Shown here: piece by piece, positions 24,199-32,499 of the stretch
Layout of the letters: each line of letters starts with the position of its first letter
Numbering within the stretch: position 1 is the stretch's first letter
Source: a virus
Strand: one strand, 5' to 3'
Virus record (IMG/VR): IMGVR_UViG_3300036804_000098
Coordinates: 1-38,358 of that record
Length of the DNA stretch: 38,358 bases
Position numbers and translations under genes: made by a program
Notes under the pieces: generated by a model
Told to the model about the DNA's origin: nothing
Seen by the model: only the letters and a program-made list of their open reading frames with translations
The model's database searches: none

Positions 24199-24228
24199 TT
24201 GACGTTAATATCGCTGCTGCGATATCTT
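24199..24228 (+). promoter_or_regulatory. Early promoter
   Basis: TTGACG (24199-24204), an 18-base spacer and TATCTT (24223-24228) form a sigma70-type promoter directed at the Ner-like gene and transposase operon. The start would fall about 15-17 bases before the gene. It lies in the divergent gap, where early promoters of repressor-controlled phages belong. Confidence 0.6.
24208..24225. promoter_or_regulatory. Candidate operator, perfect 7-4-7 inverted repeat
   Basis: ATATCGC-TGCT-GCGATAT is a perfect inverted repeat between the -35 and -10 boxes of the early promoter. Binding of the XRE repressor or of the Ner-like protein here would block RNA polymerase. It is the only perfect dyad of this size I found in the 72-base gap. 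Confidence 0.65.
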
Positions 24229-24251
24229 TCTGTTTCATCCGGAGCTACAAT

Positions 24252-24470
24252 TTGAGCCTTAATAATCTTAGCCCAGCACAGCAGGCATTGCGGGAGCGGC
24301 AGCGCAGCAGGGTTAATTACTCCGCCATAGCCCGCGAACTTGGGGTCACTCCTCAACACGTACGTCTGGTCGCTCTCGGCCGCGCTACCTCTAAGCGCGT
24401 GCTCCGCCGAATTGAGCAAGAGTTCCGCCGCATCGAGCGGGAAACACGGAAGGCCAGGCGTGCTGCATGA
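24252..24470 (+). CDS. Ner/Cro-like small DNA-binding protein
   Basis: 72 residues from a TTG with CGGAG seven bases upstream. YSAIARELGVTPQHVRLVALGR (23-44) is a helix-turn-helix; the C-terminus is highly basic. First gene of the early operon, divergent from the repressor, as Ner is in Mu and Cro in lambda, so it likely turns down early or repressor transcription. ATGA overlap with the next gene. Function is by position and fold. Confidence 0.65.
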   Translation: MSLNNLSPAQQALRERQRSRVNYSAIARELGVTPQHVRLVALGRATSKRVLRRIEQEFRRIERETRKARRAA

Positions 24471-24955
24471 GTTCACGTTCGTCATCTTTTCTCGCCAGCA
24501 GCGCCGCGTCCACTGAAAATCGCGAACGAAGAATTTCAGCCCACCGGCAGCGCGGATTGTTTGATTGCGACGATGTGGCGTCTGGATCGATTAACGATGC
24601 GTCGACGATTCGCTCGATGCTGGTCGAATCGATTCGCAAGTGCGGGAAGAGCCGCGGGCAGATCGCTGACACAATGAGCCGTCTCAGCGGAACGGACGTG
24701 ACGGAACGTAAGCTCAATGCCTTCACGGCCGAGTCTCGCGGTGATGTCAGGTTTCCTCTGGAGCTCGTCAGGGCCTTTTGCATGGCCACCGGAGACTGGA
24801 CCCTTCTCCGAAATTTGATCGAGATGGCCGGTTTCCACTTCGTGACCAAGACAGAGTTCGATGTTCTCCGCCTTGGTCATGAATATCTCACGCACAAGCG
24901 GGCGGCAGAGAATATGGCGCTGCTCGAAAAACGGCTGGCTGGGGAGAAGCTATGA
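24467..24955 (+). CDS. Early regulator-like protein upstream of transposase
   Basis: 162 residues. After a Ser-rich, probably disordered first 40, the core MLVESIRKCGKSRGQIADTM, then DVTERKLNAFTAES and FPLELVRAFCMATGD, forms a helix-turn-helix-like module seen in small genes directly before transposases in several Mu-like phages. The end is a charged helix. It overlaps the transposase gene (ATGATGA). It may control early transcription; no experimental role is known to me. Confidence 0.6.
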   Translation: MSSRSSSFLASSAASTENRERRISAHRQRGLFDCDDVASGSINDASTIRSMLVESIRKCGKSRGQIADTMSRLSGTDVTERKLNAFTAESRGDVRFPLELVRAFCMATGDWTLLRNLIEMAGFHFVTKTEFDVLRLGHEYLTHKRAAENMALLEKRLAGEKL

Positions 24956-27012
24956 TGACGCCCCAACCTCAGCTCGCAATCATTTCTTCGTCCTCAGAAG
25001 AACGATGGCTTTCGGCCGCCGAGGCTGCCCAGGTAACCGGATGGAGTGATCGCTGGCTTCGACTTCAGGCATCTGCTGGAACGATTACTTCGCGACTCAG
25101 TCCTGAAGGAAGATCTTCGAACGGCAAGCCTATCCGCGAATACCTGGCATCCAGTCTCCCCTCCGCGCAATCGAGTTTGGCTATTGTCACTACTAAGCCA
25201 GCTCCGCCGGCTCCCCTCTTCACCGGCATCCCTCAGAGCCTGGAGGGTCCGCGCATTGTTCTCCCCAATGCGAAGCTGCAGGCCCAGGCCGAAAAGCGCC
25301 TGGAGTTGCTGAAGCCGATTCTTGAATTCTCCGAGAATGCGGCGCGCTTCGCGGCTCTCACCGTCAACGGCCATCCCGTCACCAGCGCCGAACGGATGAT
25401 CGAATACATTGCGGCGACGAATAACAAAACGCCACGCACCATCCAGCGCTGGCTCGCCTCTCTTCGCAGCTCGGGACCGGCAGCACTCGCCGACAAGATT
25501 CGGGCGGATAAGGGGCAGAGCCGTTGGTTCAACCGGCATCATCAGGCGGCAATCCTGACCGCCTATCTTTTTCTCAATGAGCGGATGAGCGTGACGTTCG
25601 TCTGCGAGCAGATAGAGCTTAACAGCGAGCAGCTCGGCGTCGAAGAAGACGATCTTCCCAGCCGTGAGACGGTTCGCCTCTTCTGCTCCCAGATTTCGCC
25701 GGCGATGAAAGCCCTGGCGCGAGAAGGCCAGAGGGAATATCGCGAGCGGATGTCGCCCTTCCTGACGCGCAGCTATATCGATATCTTCGCCAACCAGGTC
25801 TGGGTAGGTGACACGGCGATCCTCGACGTTGAGGCGGCCAACGATGTCTACCCCGAGCTGCCTGAGCTGGCGCCGCTCCGCCTGCGTATGACCGCCTTCG
25901 AGGATTTCCGCAGCCGAAAGATTCTCGGCGTCACATTCGCGGTCGAGGGAAGTTCGATATCGATCAGCGCGGCGATGCTGCGCGGGATTCTTCAGAACGG
26001 CCTTCCGGAAATGATCTATGTCGATAACGGCAAGGACTTCCGGAAGGTTGCGCGGAACGCGCAGCGCGGCCTGGACGTCGTGCCTCTCACCGACAAGGAC
26101 TTCGGGCCGATCGAGGAACAGGGCTTATTGGCGCGGCTGGGCATCGGCGTCACACACTGCATCCCCCGCCATCCCCAATCGAAGCACGTCGAGCGCTTCT
26201 TCCGCACCCTGCACACCCGCTTTGATCGTGTGCACTCGACCTATACCGGTGGATCGCCGGCAACCCGGCCCGATTCGACCGAACAAGCCATGATGCGGCA
26301 TCGCCGGCTTCTCAAGAAGGGCCGCGCTGAAGAGTCCAGGCATCCTTATGCCAGCCGCATCATTGCAGGTTGCCTCTCCTGGATCGAGGAGTACAACGAC
26401 CGGCCTCACCAGGGCGAAGGAATGGATGGCCGAAGCCCCAACCAGGTCTTCGCCCAGGAGTTGAACCCCAACCAGCGCCCCGCACCCGATTTCGCCAAGC
26501 TCGCCATCCTGATGGCCGAATATCAACGCCGCCAGGTGCATGAGTGCGCCATCACCCTCAATCGCCGCCGCTACACGCCCCGCAATGAGGATCGCGCGGC
26601 CTGGCATGTCATGCACGAACAGAACGAGCGGGAAGTCCTGATCGCCTTCAATCCCGCGGATTCCGATTTCGCGGTGGCGCTCGATCCGGACGGCCGTTTC
26701 CTCGCCTGGCTAGAAGTCGAGCAGAAGATTCGCTTCGCTCCCAACGATCCGGAAGTGCAGCGCCAGATCGGTGAATCGATGGATATCCGCCGCGGCCTCG
26801 AAAAGCATACGCGCACCAAGCTGAATGCAATCGAGATCGCCGCGCGCGCCAATGGCGCGAAGTCGGCCGAAGAGATGCTCTATCAACGCCTGCAGCTCCC
26901 GGCCGACGCCGCATCTGCAATCACTCACCGCAAGCCACGCCTTGCGCCAACCACAAAGCCGCCCGCACCAAAGACAGCGGCTGAAGTCGCACGCGAACTC
27001 ATGGGGGAATGA
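24952..27012 (+). CDS. MuA-like DDE transposase
   Basis: 686 residues. An N-terminal winged/HTH domain (17-68, WLSAAEAAQVTGWSDRWL) suits end or enhancer binding. A second DNA-binding region spans about 145-260 (RTIQRWLASL). The RNase H-like core carries D287 (VWVGDTAILD), D358 (IYVDNGKDF) and E414 (SKHVERFF), a full DDE triad. A Mu-type beta-barrel follows (about 510-590), then a basic tail that in Mu contacts MuB and ClpX. It joins phage ends to target DNA for integration and replicative transposition. GGGGAG lies five bases before the ATG. Apparently intact. Binding sites are probably the repeats at 37907-38123. Confidence 0.95.
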   Translation: MMTPQPQLAIISSSSEERWLSAAEAAQVTGWSDRWLRLQASAGTITSRLSPEGRSSNGKPIREYLASSLPSAQSSLAIVTTKPAPPAPLFTGIPQSLEGPRIVLPNAKLQAQAEKRLELLKPILEFSENAARFAALTVNGHPVTSAERMIEYIAATNNKTPRTIQRWLASLRSSGPAALADKIRADKGQSRWFNRHHQAAILTAYLFLNERMSVTFVCEQIELNSEQLGVEEDDLPSRETVRLFCSQISPAMKALAREGQREYRERMSPFLTRSYIDIFANQVWVGDTAILDVEAANDVYPELPELAPLRLRMTAFEDFRSRKILGVTFAVEGSSISISAAMLRGILQNGLPEMIYVDNGKDFRKVARNAQRGLDVVPLTDKDFGPIEEQGLLARLGIGVTHCIPRHPQSKHVERFFRTLHTRFDRVHSTYTGGSPATRPDSTEQAMMRHRRLLKKGRAEESRHPYASRIIAGCLSWIEEYNDRPHQGEGMDGRSPNQVFAQELNPNQRPAPDFAKLAILMAEYQRRQVHECAITLNRRRYTPRNEDRAAWHVMHEQNEREVLIAFNPADSDFAVALDPDGRFLAWLEVEQKIRFAPNDPEVQRQIGESMDIRRGLEKHTRTKLNAIEIAARANGAKSAEEMLYQRLQLPADAASAITHRKPRLAPTTKPPAPKTAAEVARELMGE

Positions 27013-27951
27013 ATGGAACCGTCGCATCGTCCGGAGGAAGTCATCGAACTGGCTAAAGCCTACCTGCAGCGCCGCGGGATGCAGTCGCAGGATTTCGCGC
27101 GCCACATCGGCTACAGCTACACCACTTTGGTCAAGTTTTTGAACAACACTTATGAGCGCAAGAATGGCTCGAAGCGGGAAGCGATCTGCGCGGCCATTCT
27201 CGATTTCATCTCCAAACATCCGATTGACGTACCTGAGGAGTTCCAGGGGAAGCTTTACGAGATCGGGAATGTGCGCGTGCTGCGCGATGTCTTTCAGCGG
27301 CTTTGTGCTGAGCCATGCATCCTGTTGAGCTATGCGCCTCCTGGAAGCGGCAAGACCGATGTTGCGCGCGCATTGATGCCTCAGTTCCGCGAGCCGGTTC
27401 CCATGCTCCGCATCTACTGCCGCGAGTCGATCACCCGGCGTGACTTGATGCAGCGCATCAGTGAGAAGTGCGGATCGGTGATTGATGGCTCGATCGAGCG
27501 CACCATCCGCAATCTGCGGTTCGATTTCCGTGGCCGCCGGGTCGCTCTCTACTTCGACGAAGCGCAGCATCTGAGCGTCGAGTGCCTGGAAACGATCCGC
27601 GAGCTCTATGACGAGCTGCGCTGGAGCCTCTGCTTGGCTGGATCCCATCAGCTCGATCGCATCTTCACCGAATGGGCTGGCGATCTGGAGCAGCTGGAGC
27701 GCCGCATCACCGACAAGATATATATCCCGTCGGTGACGGCCGAAGAGGCCGAGCAGATCATCCAGTCCGAAGTTTCGGGTCTGAATAAAGCCAAGATCCG
27801 GACCCTCATTGAGCGCTCCTATGTGCAGCTCAAGAAGGGCGAGCAGTACCTCTCCATCGGTCGCGTCATGGCCAACATCAAGGAACTCCAAAAACTGATG
27901 CCGGACGCGGATCTTGTCACTTCCATCAACGCCTCGGAGGAAATCGCATGA
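27013..27951 (+). CDS. MuB-like AAA+ ATPase, target-DNA activator
   Basis: 312 residues. An N-terminal helix-turn-helix (15-60, SQDFARHIGYSYTTLVKFLNN) precedes an AAA+ domain: Walker A APPGSGKT (108-115), Walker B ALYFDEAQ (178-185), a sensor-1-like LAGSH (209-213) and an Arg-rich ERRI segment (229-232). In Mu, MuB coats target DNA with ATP, stimulates MuA and gives target immunity. The ATG follows the transposase TGA by one base with GGGGGA upstream, so both are made together. Closer in its HTH to MuB/TniB-type ATPases than to other AAA+ proteins. Confidence 0.9.
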   Translation: MEPSHRPEEVIELAKAYLQRRGMQSQDFARHIGYSYTTLVKFLNNTYERKNGSKREAICAAILDFISKHPIDVPEEFQGKLYEIGNVRVLRDVFQRLCAEPCILLSYAPPGSGKTDVARALMPQFREPVPMLRIYCRESITRRDLMQRISEKCGSVIDGSIERTIRNLRFDFRGRRVALYFDEAQHLSVECLETIRELYDELRWSLCLAGSHQLDRIFTEWAGDLEQLERRITDKIYIPSVTAEEAEQIIQSEVSGLNKAKIRTLIERSYVQLKKGEQYLSIGRVMANIKELQKLMPDADLVTSINASEEIA

Positions 27952-28307
27952 ACACCACCCATCAGGTCGATTTGGAACACGCCGAAGCTCAGCTTGAACC
28001 CGCACCGAAGCTGAATTACGACCTCACCATCAGCAACGTCGAAGCGTGGCGCAAAGAGCGCCCGCTCTCCGAAGTGTGGAGTGCACGCCGCACCCGGATC
28101 TGGAATCAGATGCGCACTTCCGGCGAGCGCGCTGTCCGCAAGCCTGATACCTATGCCACGCGCTGGAAGAAGATCGGCGACCGCATCGGTTATACCGCGA
28201 TGGCCCTCGCCATGATGCTCTTCCTCGAAGTCGCGTTCCAGGTGATCAACGCATTTGTTTCCGGTCGCGTGCAGGCGGTGATCGATCAGATTCGGAGCAG
28301 CTACTGA
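27948..28307 (+). CDS. Single-pass membrane protein, unknown
   Basis: 119 residues. A basic region rich in Arg and Trp (45-80) leads into one hydrophobic helix (about 82-105, MALAMMLFLEVAFQVINAFV). GGAGG is placed seven bases before the ATG, which overlaps the ATPase stop. No family recognised. Cytoplasmic N-terminus likely. Confidence 0.6.
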   Translation: MNTTHQVDLEHAEAQLEPAPKLNYDLTISNVEAWRKERPLSEVWSARRTRIWNQMRTSGERAVRKPDTYATRWKKIGDRIGYTAMALAMMLFLEVAFQVINAFVSGRVQAVIDQIRSSY

Positions 28308-28309
28308 CC

Positions 28310-28597
28310 ATGGCACCCAGAAATCCCAAAAAGCCATGCGCGGCCGCCTGTTGCGGGGAAATGATCCCGAGACCGCTGCTGATGTGCCGGCGCCATTGGT
28401 TCATGATCCCGCACGATCTACAGGAGCGCGTGATCACCACCCTCCGCGAATGGGAACAGGGCGGATCTGTCAGACCGTATGTGCTCGTCGTCGCCGAAGC
28501 GCAGCTCGCCGTCGCGCAGAAAGAAAATCTGCCGGCGGAGTTCCTCGCACCGATCGAAGCCGACGTTGCGAAGTTCGGAGGAAAACTCCATGCCTAA
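28310..28597 (+). CDS. Small zinc-binding phage protein (C...CC...LMCRRHW type)
   Basis: 95 residues. Cysteines in PCAAACCGEMI, then LLMCRRHWFMIP, form a compact Cys/His zinc site of the kind found in small early proteins of many phages, where a Cys pair is followed by 'lmC..HW..~P..l'. The rest is helical. Function unknown. Next gene begins inside its last codons. Confidence 0.6.
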   Translation: MAPRNPKKPCAAACCGEMIPRPLLMCRRHWFMIPHDLQERVITTLREWEQGGSVRPYVLVVAEAQLAVAQKENLPAEFLAPIEADVAKFGGKLHA

Positions 28598-28793
28598 AGT
28601 GAACATCGCGAAGATGAGCATTCAAAACATCGAATGGTCTAGCAAGTCATCGCGCAAACCGAAGCCCTGTTCGAAGTGTAGCCAGCCCACGACCGGAAGA
28701 GTTGGACGCGAACCCCTTTGCCTCGAATGCGTGATGCGCCGCGCGCTTGCGCCTGTGGCGTCGATGACAAAAGCGCTCACGGGAGGGAAGTGA
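28590..28793 (+). CDS. Small zinc-ribbon protein
   Basis: 67 residues from the ATG at 28590, overlapping the upstream stop by eight bases; AGGAAAAC lies upstream. CSKC and CLEC in the middle (about 27-30 and 44-47) make a four-cysteine zinc ribbon. Flanks are basic, fitting nucleic-acid contact. Longer reading upstream in the same frame has no site and lies over the previous gene. Confidence 0.6.
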   Translation: MPKVNIAKMSIQNIEWSSKSSRKPKPCSKCSQPTTGRVGREPLCLECVMRRALAPVASMTKALTGGK

Positions 28794-29011
28794 TGCCGAA
28801 GACTGTCCCCGTCACCATTCACGACCTGAAGATCTTCCGGACGCTTCTCCAGCGCGAGGCGGACCAGACCTTCAATTCTTACCATGCGCCTGGCGAAACG
28901 GATCGGAGCAATCTCTCCGACAGCGCTCCGCATTTCGTGGTTATCGAGTACGCCCAAACGATGCGTGCGATCGCGCTGCTCGGCAAATACATAGACGGAG
29001 GCGGGAATTGA
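28793..29011 (+). CDS. Small early protein, unknown
   Basis: 72 residues from the ATG at 28793 (MPKTVPVTIHDLK), sharing one base with the previous TGA; GGGAGG lies upstream. Predominantly helical with a central polar loop (HAPGETDRSNLSDS). No motif recognised. Confidence 0.55.
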   Translation: MPKTVPVTIHDLKIFRTLLQREADQTFNSYHAPGETDRSNLSDSAPHFVVIEYAQTMRAIALLGKYIDGGGN

Positions 29012-29232
29012 TCAACGACAGTCACACAACCTGCGATATCTGCGGCGCTCCCAAGCCCGCCGCTGCAACCGGATGGATCGTCGCCATGCAAATCGAACGA
29101 CTCACCGGAATCATGTTTGTTCCTTCGGAGGATGCATCAGCCAACCGTACCGCCCCCGGCCTCAGTGTCCAGGACATCTGCGGCCAGGCTTGCGCTACCA
29201 AGCGCTTTTCTCAATTTCTAGCCACGCAGTAA
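29008..29232 (+). CDS. Small zinc-binding protein
   Basis: 74 residues from a TTG with GGAGG six bases upstream, overlapping the previous stop. CDIC (9-12) and a C-terminal DICGQACATKRFSQFL supply four cysteines, a layout seen in small phage proteins with a rubredoxin-like or treble-clef site. Function unknown. Confidence 0.6.
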   Translation: MINDSHTTCDICGAPKPAAATGWIVAMQIERLTGIMFVPSEDASANRTAPGLSVQDICGQACATKRFSQFLATQ

Positions 29233-29247
29233 ATCCGAGGGTTCGAA

Positions 29248-29811
29248 ATGATCGCAGTCACCAACCTGAGCCACGAAGAAGCTGAGCGCGTCGCCAACGA
29301 AGTATTCGGCGAGCGCCCCACACCCGAACAGATCGACGAGAAGGCGCGCCAATATCTCGAGGCCAAGCAGAAGTGCGCCGAGGTCGATGCCGTGCTCAAA
29401 GGCATCGAGATTGAATGTGTCGCGCTCGTCAAACAGTGGGGAGTTGTTCCTCCCAACGCCGAGAAATCGCGACGTCTCGCCGGCCGCCTGGCTGAGCTCA
29501 CCGTCACCAAATCCGACGCCATCACCGTGGATGGTGCGCGCGTCATCGATCTGCGCGATGCGCTTCAATCCGCCGGCCGTCACGATTTTTTCAAGAGGCT
29601 GTTCGCGGAACAGACCAAATGGGAGATCGTTGACGGCGCCGAGTCGGCACTCAAAGTTGAGTCGCTCCCGAAGCGCATGGCCGAGAAGGTTCTCAATATG
29701 TTCGGCCGCTGCATCTTGATCCATGCCAAGAAGCCCTCCCTCAAGGTCACCGTCGCTGACCCGTCGAAGCCGGCGAAGAAATCGCGCGCCAAAAAGGAGG
29801 CGGCGAAGTGA
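29248..29811 (+). CDS. Early coiled-coil protein in the Gam position
   Basis: 187 residues. A long helix pair (10-80) is followed by short strands (LAELTVTKSDAITVDG), a helix (RHDFFKRLFAEQTKWEI) and a basic Lys/Ala tail. The arrangement and place among early genes recall Mu Gam, a Ku-like protein that shields DNA ends from host nucleases, but clear sequence similarity is not visible. GAGGG lies six bases before the ATG. Confidence 0.45.
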   Translation: MIAVTNLSHEEAERVANEVFGERPTPEQIDEKARQYLEAKQKCAEVDAVLKGIEIECVALVKQWGVVPPNAEKSRRLAGRLAELTVTKSDAITVDGARVIDLRDALQSAGRHDFFKRLFAEQTKWEIVDGAESALKVESLPKRMAEKVLNMFGRCILIHAKKPSLKVTVADPSKPAKKSRAKKEAAK

Positions 29812-30476
29812 TCGAGACCCCGGGCAGTCCTTATAAGTACATCGGCACTAACAGGGCCGGCCAGCGTGTGGTTCGTGCCGATCTCATCCTTCTCGATGCG
29901 CTGGCGCAGATGAATAGTCCGGCATCGAGCGAAGCAGTTCTTGAATTCGCGGATCCGCGCAAATTGGCGAGGATCACCAACAAGCAAGGCTCCGCACTCC
30001 TGGTCGAGATGCTTGCGGACGGCCTGGTTGACAATGAGGGCGCCGGCCTTGGACCGCGCTGGACAATCACTCAGCAAGGCCGCGCCTATTTGATCAAATA
30101 CGAGATCGGGGAGATCTTCGAGGATCTTGCCGGGTTCACCCATTTCAAGTCCCTGAGGCGCGATCCCCTCGCGCTCACCATCACCGAGGCTGCTCCCGAG
30201 TCGCATGAGCTCTCCCTGGTAGACAGGCTCAGGGCTTGCCACAAGGAACTTGACCGCCGGGGTGTTCCCCCGGCCGATACACCCACCCTGATCGAGAAAT
30301 TCGAAAAGCAGAGATCAGAGAAGATCTCAAAATTTCTCCAGCTGCTGCGCGATCCCGATCTCTTTGAGTACACCTGCCTTCTTCGCTTTATTCCGAGCAT
30401 CGACGATCTTTTCCCCATTTCCGGCGTGCCCGGCGCTGCAGGCTCCCTTCACCCGGCATCCGGAGGCACCAAATGA
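29808..30476 (+). CDS. Early protein with winged-helix-like N-terminus, unknown
   Basis: 222 residues from a GTG with GGAGG seven bases upstream; GTGA overlap with the previous gene. Residues 25-95 (LLDALAQMNSPASSEAVLEF, then ALLVEMLADGLVDN and WTITQQGRAYLI) have a winged-helix pattern. The remainder is helical with a Pro-rich tail. Not recognised beyond this. It is among the larger early genes here. Confidence 0.6.
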   Translation: MIETPGSPYKYIGTNRAGQRVVRADLILLDALAQMNSPASSEAVLEFADPRKLARITNKQGSALLVEMLADGLVDNEGAGLGPRWTITQQGRAYLIKYEIGEIFEDLAGFTHFKSLRRDPLALTITEAAPESHELSLVDRLRACHKELDRRGVPPADTPTLIEKFEKQRSEKISKFLQLLRDPDLFEYTCLLRFIPSIDDLFPISGVPGAAGSLHPASGGTK

Positions 30477-30694
30477 TCTCAAAGCGTGTTTGGGGGGAGG
30501 CGATGGAGCGCGTCGCTGAGTTCAATTCGAAATATCCCGTTGGCTCAGAGGTGCACTGGCGCAGAGCCAACGGCACGATGACCGATGCGACGGTCCGAAA
30601 CGCGGCTGAAGTAAAACGCGGGCTCGGCGCCGTGGTCTGGCTTGACGGAATCGCGGGGCCGAAATCGCTCGATCGCATTGAGGAGGCGCGCTGA
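30473..30694 (+). CDS. Small early protein, SH3-like strand pattern
   Basis: 73 residues; GGAGG lies six bases before the ATG, with an ATGA overlap upstream. The segment VGSEVHWRRANGTMTDATVRNAAEV and GAVVWLDGIAG alternates strands as in small SH3-like barrels. Unknown function. Confidence 0.55.
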   Translation: MISKRVWGEAMERVAEFNSKYPVGSEVHWRRANGTMTDATVRNAAEVKRGLGAVVWLDGIAGPKSLDRIEEAR

Positions 30695-31032
30695 TGCCTT
30701 GCGAGTGGTACAAGACTGCCGATGGTCAGCTGATGCATATCCATCGCGGGCATTCGACCGGACCGAAGCGGCGCTGCCGGTTCTGCCAGCTTCCCTATCG
30801 GGAGGGCAGGCTGTGCGATTTTCCGATCGGCAAAGGCAAAACCTGCGATGCCGAGATGTGCAGCTCTTGCGCCCGGACGCTCGGCGCCCAGAACACGCCA
30901 GTCGGTGCGGGAATGCAGCGCCTCGGCGACACAATCGACGTTTGCCCCGCACATCGTTCGAAGGTTTTCGTTTCGGGTGGAAAGATTCATTTCGAACCCG
31001 ATCAGCCATCGCTCTTTCCGGAGACCTTCTAG
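30694..31032 (+). CDS. Zinc-binding early protein with two Cys/His clusters
   Basis: 112 residues; GGAGG is present seven bases before the ATG, which shares a base with the previous stop. CRFC (28-31) with a following LCDFPIGKGKTCDAEMCSSCA and a final DVCPAHR make two linked zinc sites. Similar small proteins occur in phages of several phyla; none has a function known to me. Confidence 0.65.
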   Translation: MPCEWYKTADGQLMHIHRGHSTGPKRRCRFCQLPYREGRLCDFPIGKGKTCDAEMCSSCARTLGAQNTPVGAGMQRLGDTIDVCPAHRSKVFVSGGKIHFEPDQPSLFPETF

Positions 31033-31395
31033 ATGACCGTCCGCCTCAATACGAAGGATACGAAGCTGTTCCGCGAAGCTCAGCGGGAGATTCTGGCGTT
31101 TCGGAATCTCCGTCCTTCGATCCCGGCTCATCGCGCGGCCGAGGTCACATTCGACAGCGAACCTGAGGCGCGTCGCCGGCTGCTGAATTCGGATTGGTGC
31201 GGGTTGTGTGAAAAGGCGGCCTTCAAAACGAAGACAGAGGCGCGCAGCTATATCGGTCTGTTGCTCTCGAAGCGCGGCCGGTTGGCAGGCCCAAAGGATT
31301 TCCTGATCGTTCCCTATCGATGCCCGCACAAGAAAGGCTGGCACATCGGACACGATCCGGTCGTTAAGAAACTCTTGGAGAGAAGGAAGCGATGA
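31033..31395 (+). CDS. Zinc-finger early protein, GWHIGH type
   Basis: 120 residues. WCGLCEKAAFKTKTEARSYI (55-74) and YRCPHKKGWHIGH (94-106) supply two cysteine pairs/histidines in the 'C..C.k~~f.....A...Y.C....gWH.gH' pattern of a small zinc-finger family found near bacterial and phage mobile DNA. The start directly follows the previous TAG; GGAG nine bases upstream. Confidence 0.65.
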   Translation: MTVRLNTKDTKLFREAQREILAFRNLRPSIPAHRAAEVTFDSEPEARRRLLNSDWCGLCEKAAFKTKTEARSYIGLLLSKRGRLAGPKDFLIVPYRCPHKKGWHIGHDPVVKKLLERRKR

Positions 31396-31646
31396 CGGAA
31401 CAGCAGGTAAGAGTCGATTCGCTGCTCACGGTGGCGAAACAGCAGCTCGACCAGGTGGCGGCCACGATCGAAGTGCTCCTTGCGCTCAATCGCGGCAATG
31501 ATCTGGCTTCCTATTGCGAGATCTCGAACCGGGGAGCCGTCTCGCTTGAGGCAACCTGCAGCGCCCTCCTCAGCGCTCACAACGTTTGCCGTTCCGTCGC
31601 GATCGGCCGCTTGATGGCAGCACAGAAGGGAGGGCTGATTCATTGA
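31392..31646 (+). CDS. Small helical early protein, unknown
   Basis: 84 residues; GAAGGAAG lies just before the ATG. All-helical pattern with two amphipathic helices and no Cys pairs suited to zinc. ATGA overlap upstream, one-base overlap downstream. No family recognised. Confidence 0.55.
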   Translation: MTEQQVRVDSLLTVAKQQLDQVAATIEVLLALNRGNDLASYCEISNRGAVSLEATCSALLSAHNVCRSVAIGRLMAAQKGGLIH

Positions 31647-32119
31647 TGAGCCAGACATCTCTCTTTCCCGAATCCACAGAGAAGCGCATTCAGCGCATTG
31701 ATGGCCTGATCCTGCACCTGATCTGCGGCGGCTCCGGTGGCCCATTGAATCTCCAGATCAGAGATGACGAGAAGGCTGTCCTGGAATGTCTCCGATTTCG
31801 TCGCGGCCTTAAGAACGCGTTGACGATCCGCGAGATTCAGCTGCGCACAAAGCTCGACGCGCGTGTCATTAAGCAGGCTGTCCGTACTTTGCGTCTGACT
31901 TTCCGGCTCCCGATCGGCTCCTGGAAACACGCCGACAAGGGTGGCTACTTCCTGATCGTCGATGACGAAGATCTCGCGGCCTGGGTGAAAGACGTGCTCG
32001 ACCAGGTCCGCGCCGAGATCGGTGTGTTGAGGGCGGCCGCGGGGCACCAGGCCAGCCTGGAACTCCTCGGCCAGCTGCAGATGGAAGTGCAGCAGGAAAA
32101 CGAGGCCAGCCATGGGTAA
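31646..32119 (+). CDS. Winged-helix early protein
   Basis: 157 residues from the ATG at 31646 (a TTG three bases earlier is an alternative). NALTIREIQLRTKLDARVIKQAVRTLRLTFRLPIGS (about 62-95) followed by GGYFLIVDDEDL is a winged helix-turn-helix with wing, like that of phage replication/regulation proteins that test conditions by 'LPIGS...GYfl'. The C-terminus is helical. DNA binding is likely; role unknown. Confidence 0.65.
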   Translation: MSQTSLFPESTEKRIQRIDGLILHLICGGSGGPLNLQIRDDEKAVLECLRFRRGLKNALTIREIQLRTKLDARVIKQAVRTLRLTFRLPIGSWKHADKGGYFLIVDDEDLAAWVKDVLDQVRAEIGVLRAAAGHQASLELLGQLQMEVQQENEASHG

Positions 32120-32339
32120 CCTCCGCGGTCATGCCTTTCATGTCGCGGCCGATGGGAGCGGTATGGATATTCGCGAGATTGCGAAACGCTTGGGAGTTAG
32201 CCATGGAACGGTTTGGTTTGATCTGCAGTCGGCGTTTTCCAAGCTTCGTCGATATCCGGGATTTATGGATGCGCTTCAGGAATTGGCGCGAATCAACAAA
32301 CAGGCGAGACAGACGAGGGACTCCCAATATGCCGACTGA
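32112..32339 (+). CDS. Sigma region-4-like helix-turn-helix protein
   Basis: 75 residues. IREIAKRLGVSHGTVWFDLQSAFSKLRR (21-48) is a helix-turn-helix of the sigma-70 region 4 / terminase small-subunit type. N-terminus is short and C-terminus basic. It overlaps the preceding gene by eight bases and the next by eleven. Possibly another transcription regulator of the early arm. Confidence 0.6.
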   Translation: MGNLRGHAFHVAADGSGMDIREIAKRLGVSHGTVWFDLQSAFSKLRRYPGFMDALQELARINKQARQTRDSQYAD

Positions 32340-32499
32340 GCGTGTTCCCCTTGGCGACATCCTGATCCTCCGCAGCGGCCTGCAGGACATCAGCTGCGAT
32401 ACGGAGAACCTGGCAGCCAAGCGCAAGCAGGCCCGGATGCTGATGGAGTGCCTTGATGAGCTCATCGAGCGGCGCGAGAAGGACGCCGGCAATGGTTGA
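32329..32499 (+). CDS. 56-residue early protein, unknown
   Basis: ATG at 32329, GAGGG nine bases upstream, in a chain of overlapping small genes. The C-terminal half is one amphipathic helix (NLAAKRKQARMLMECLDELIE). Unknown function. Confidence 0.5.
   Translation: MPTERVPLGDILILRSGLQDISCDTENLAAKRKQARMLMECLDELIERREKDAGNG

Noticed and set aside
26710-28005. A 431-codon open frame on the minus strand opposite the MuB-like gene
   Set aside because: Antisense to the ATPase with clear Walker motifs; composition is that of a mirror frame.
30388-31353. A 321-codon minus-strand frame opposite three early genes
   Set aside because: The plus-strand genes have good ribosome sites, overlapping starts and zinc motifs; the minus frame has none.
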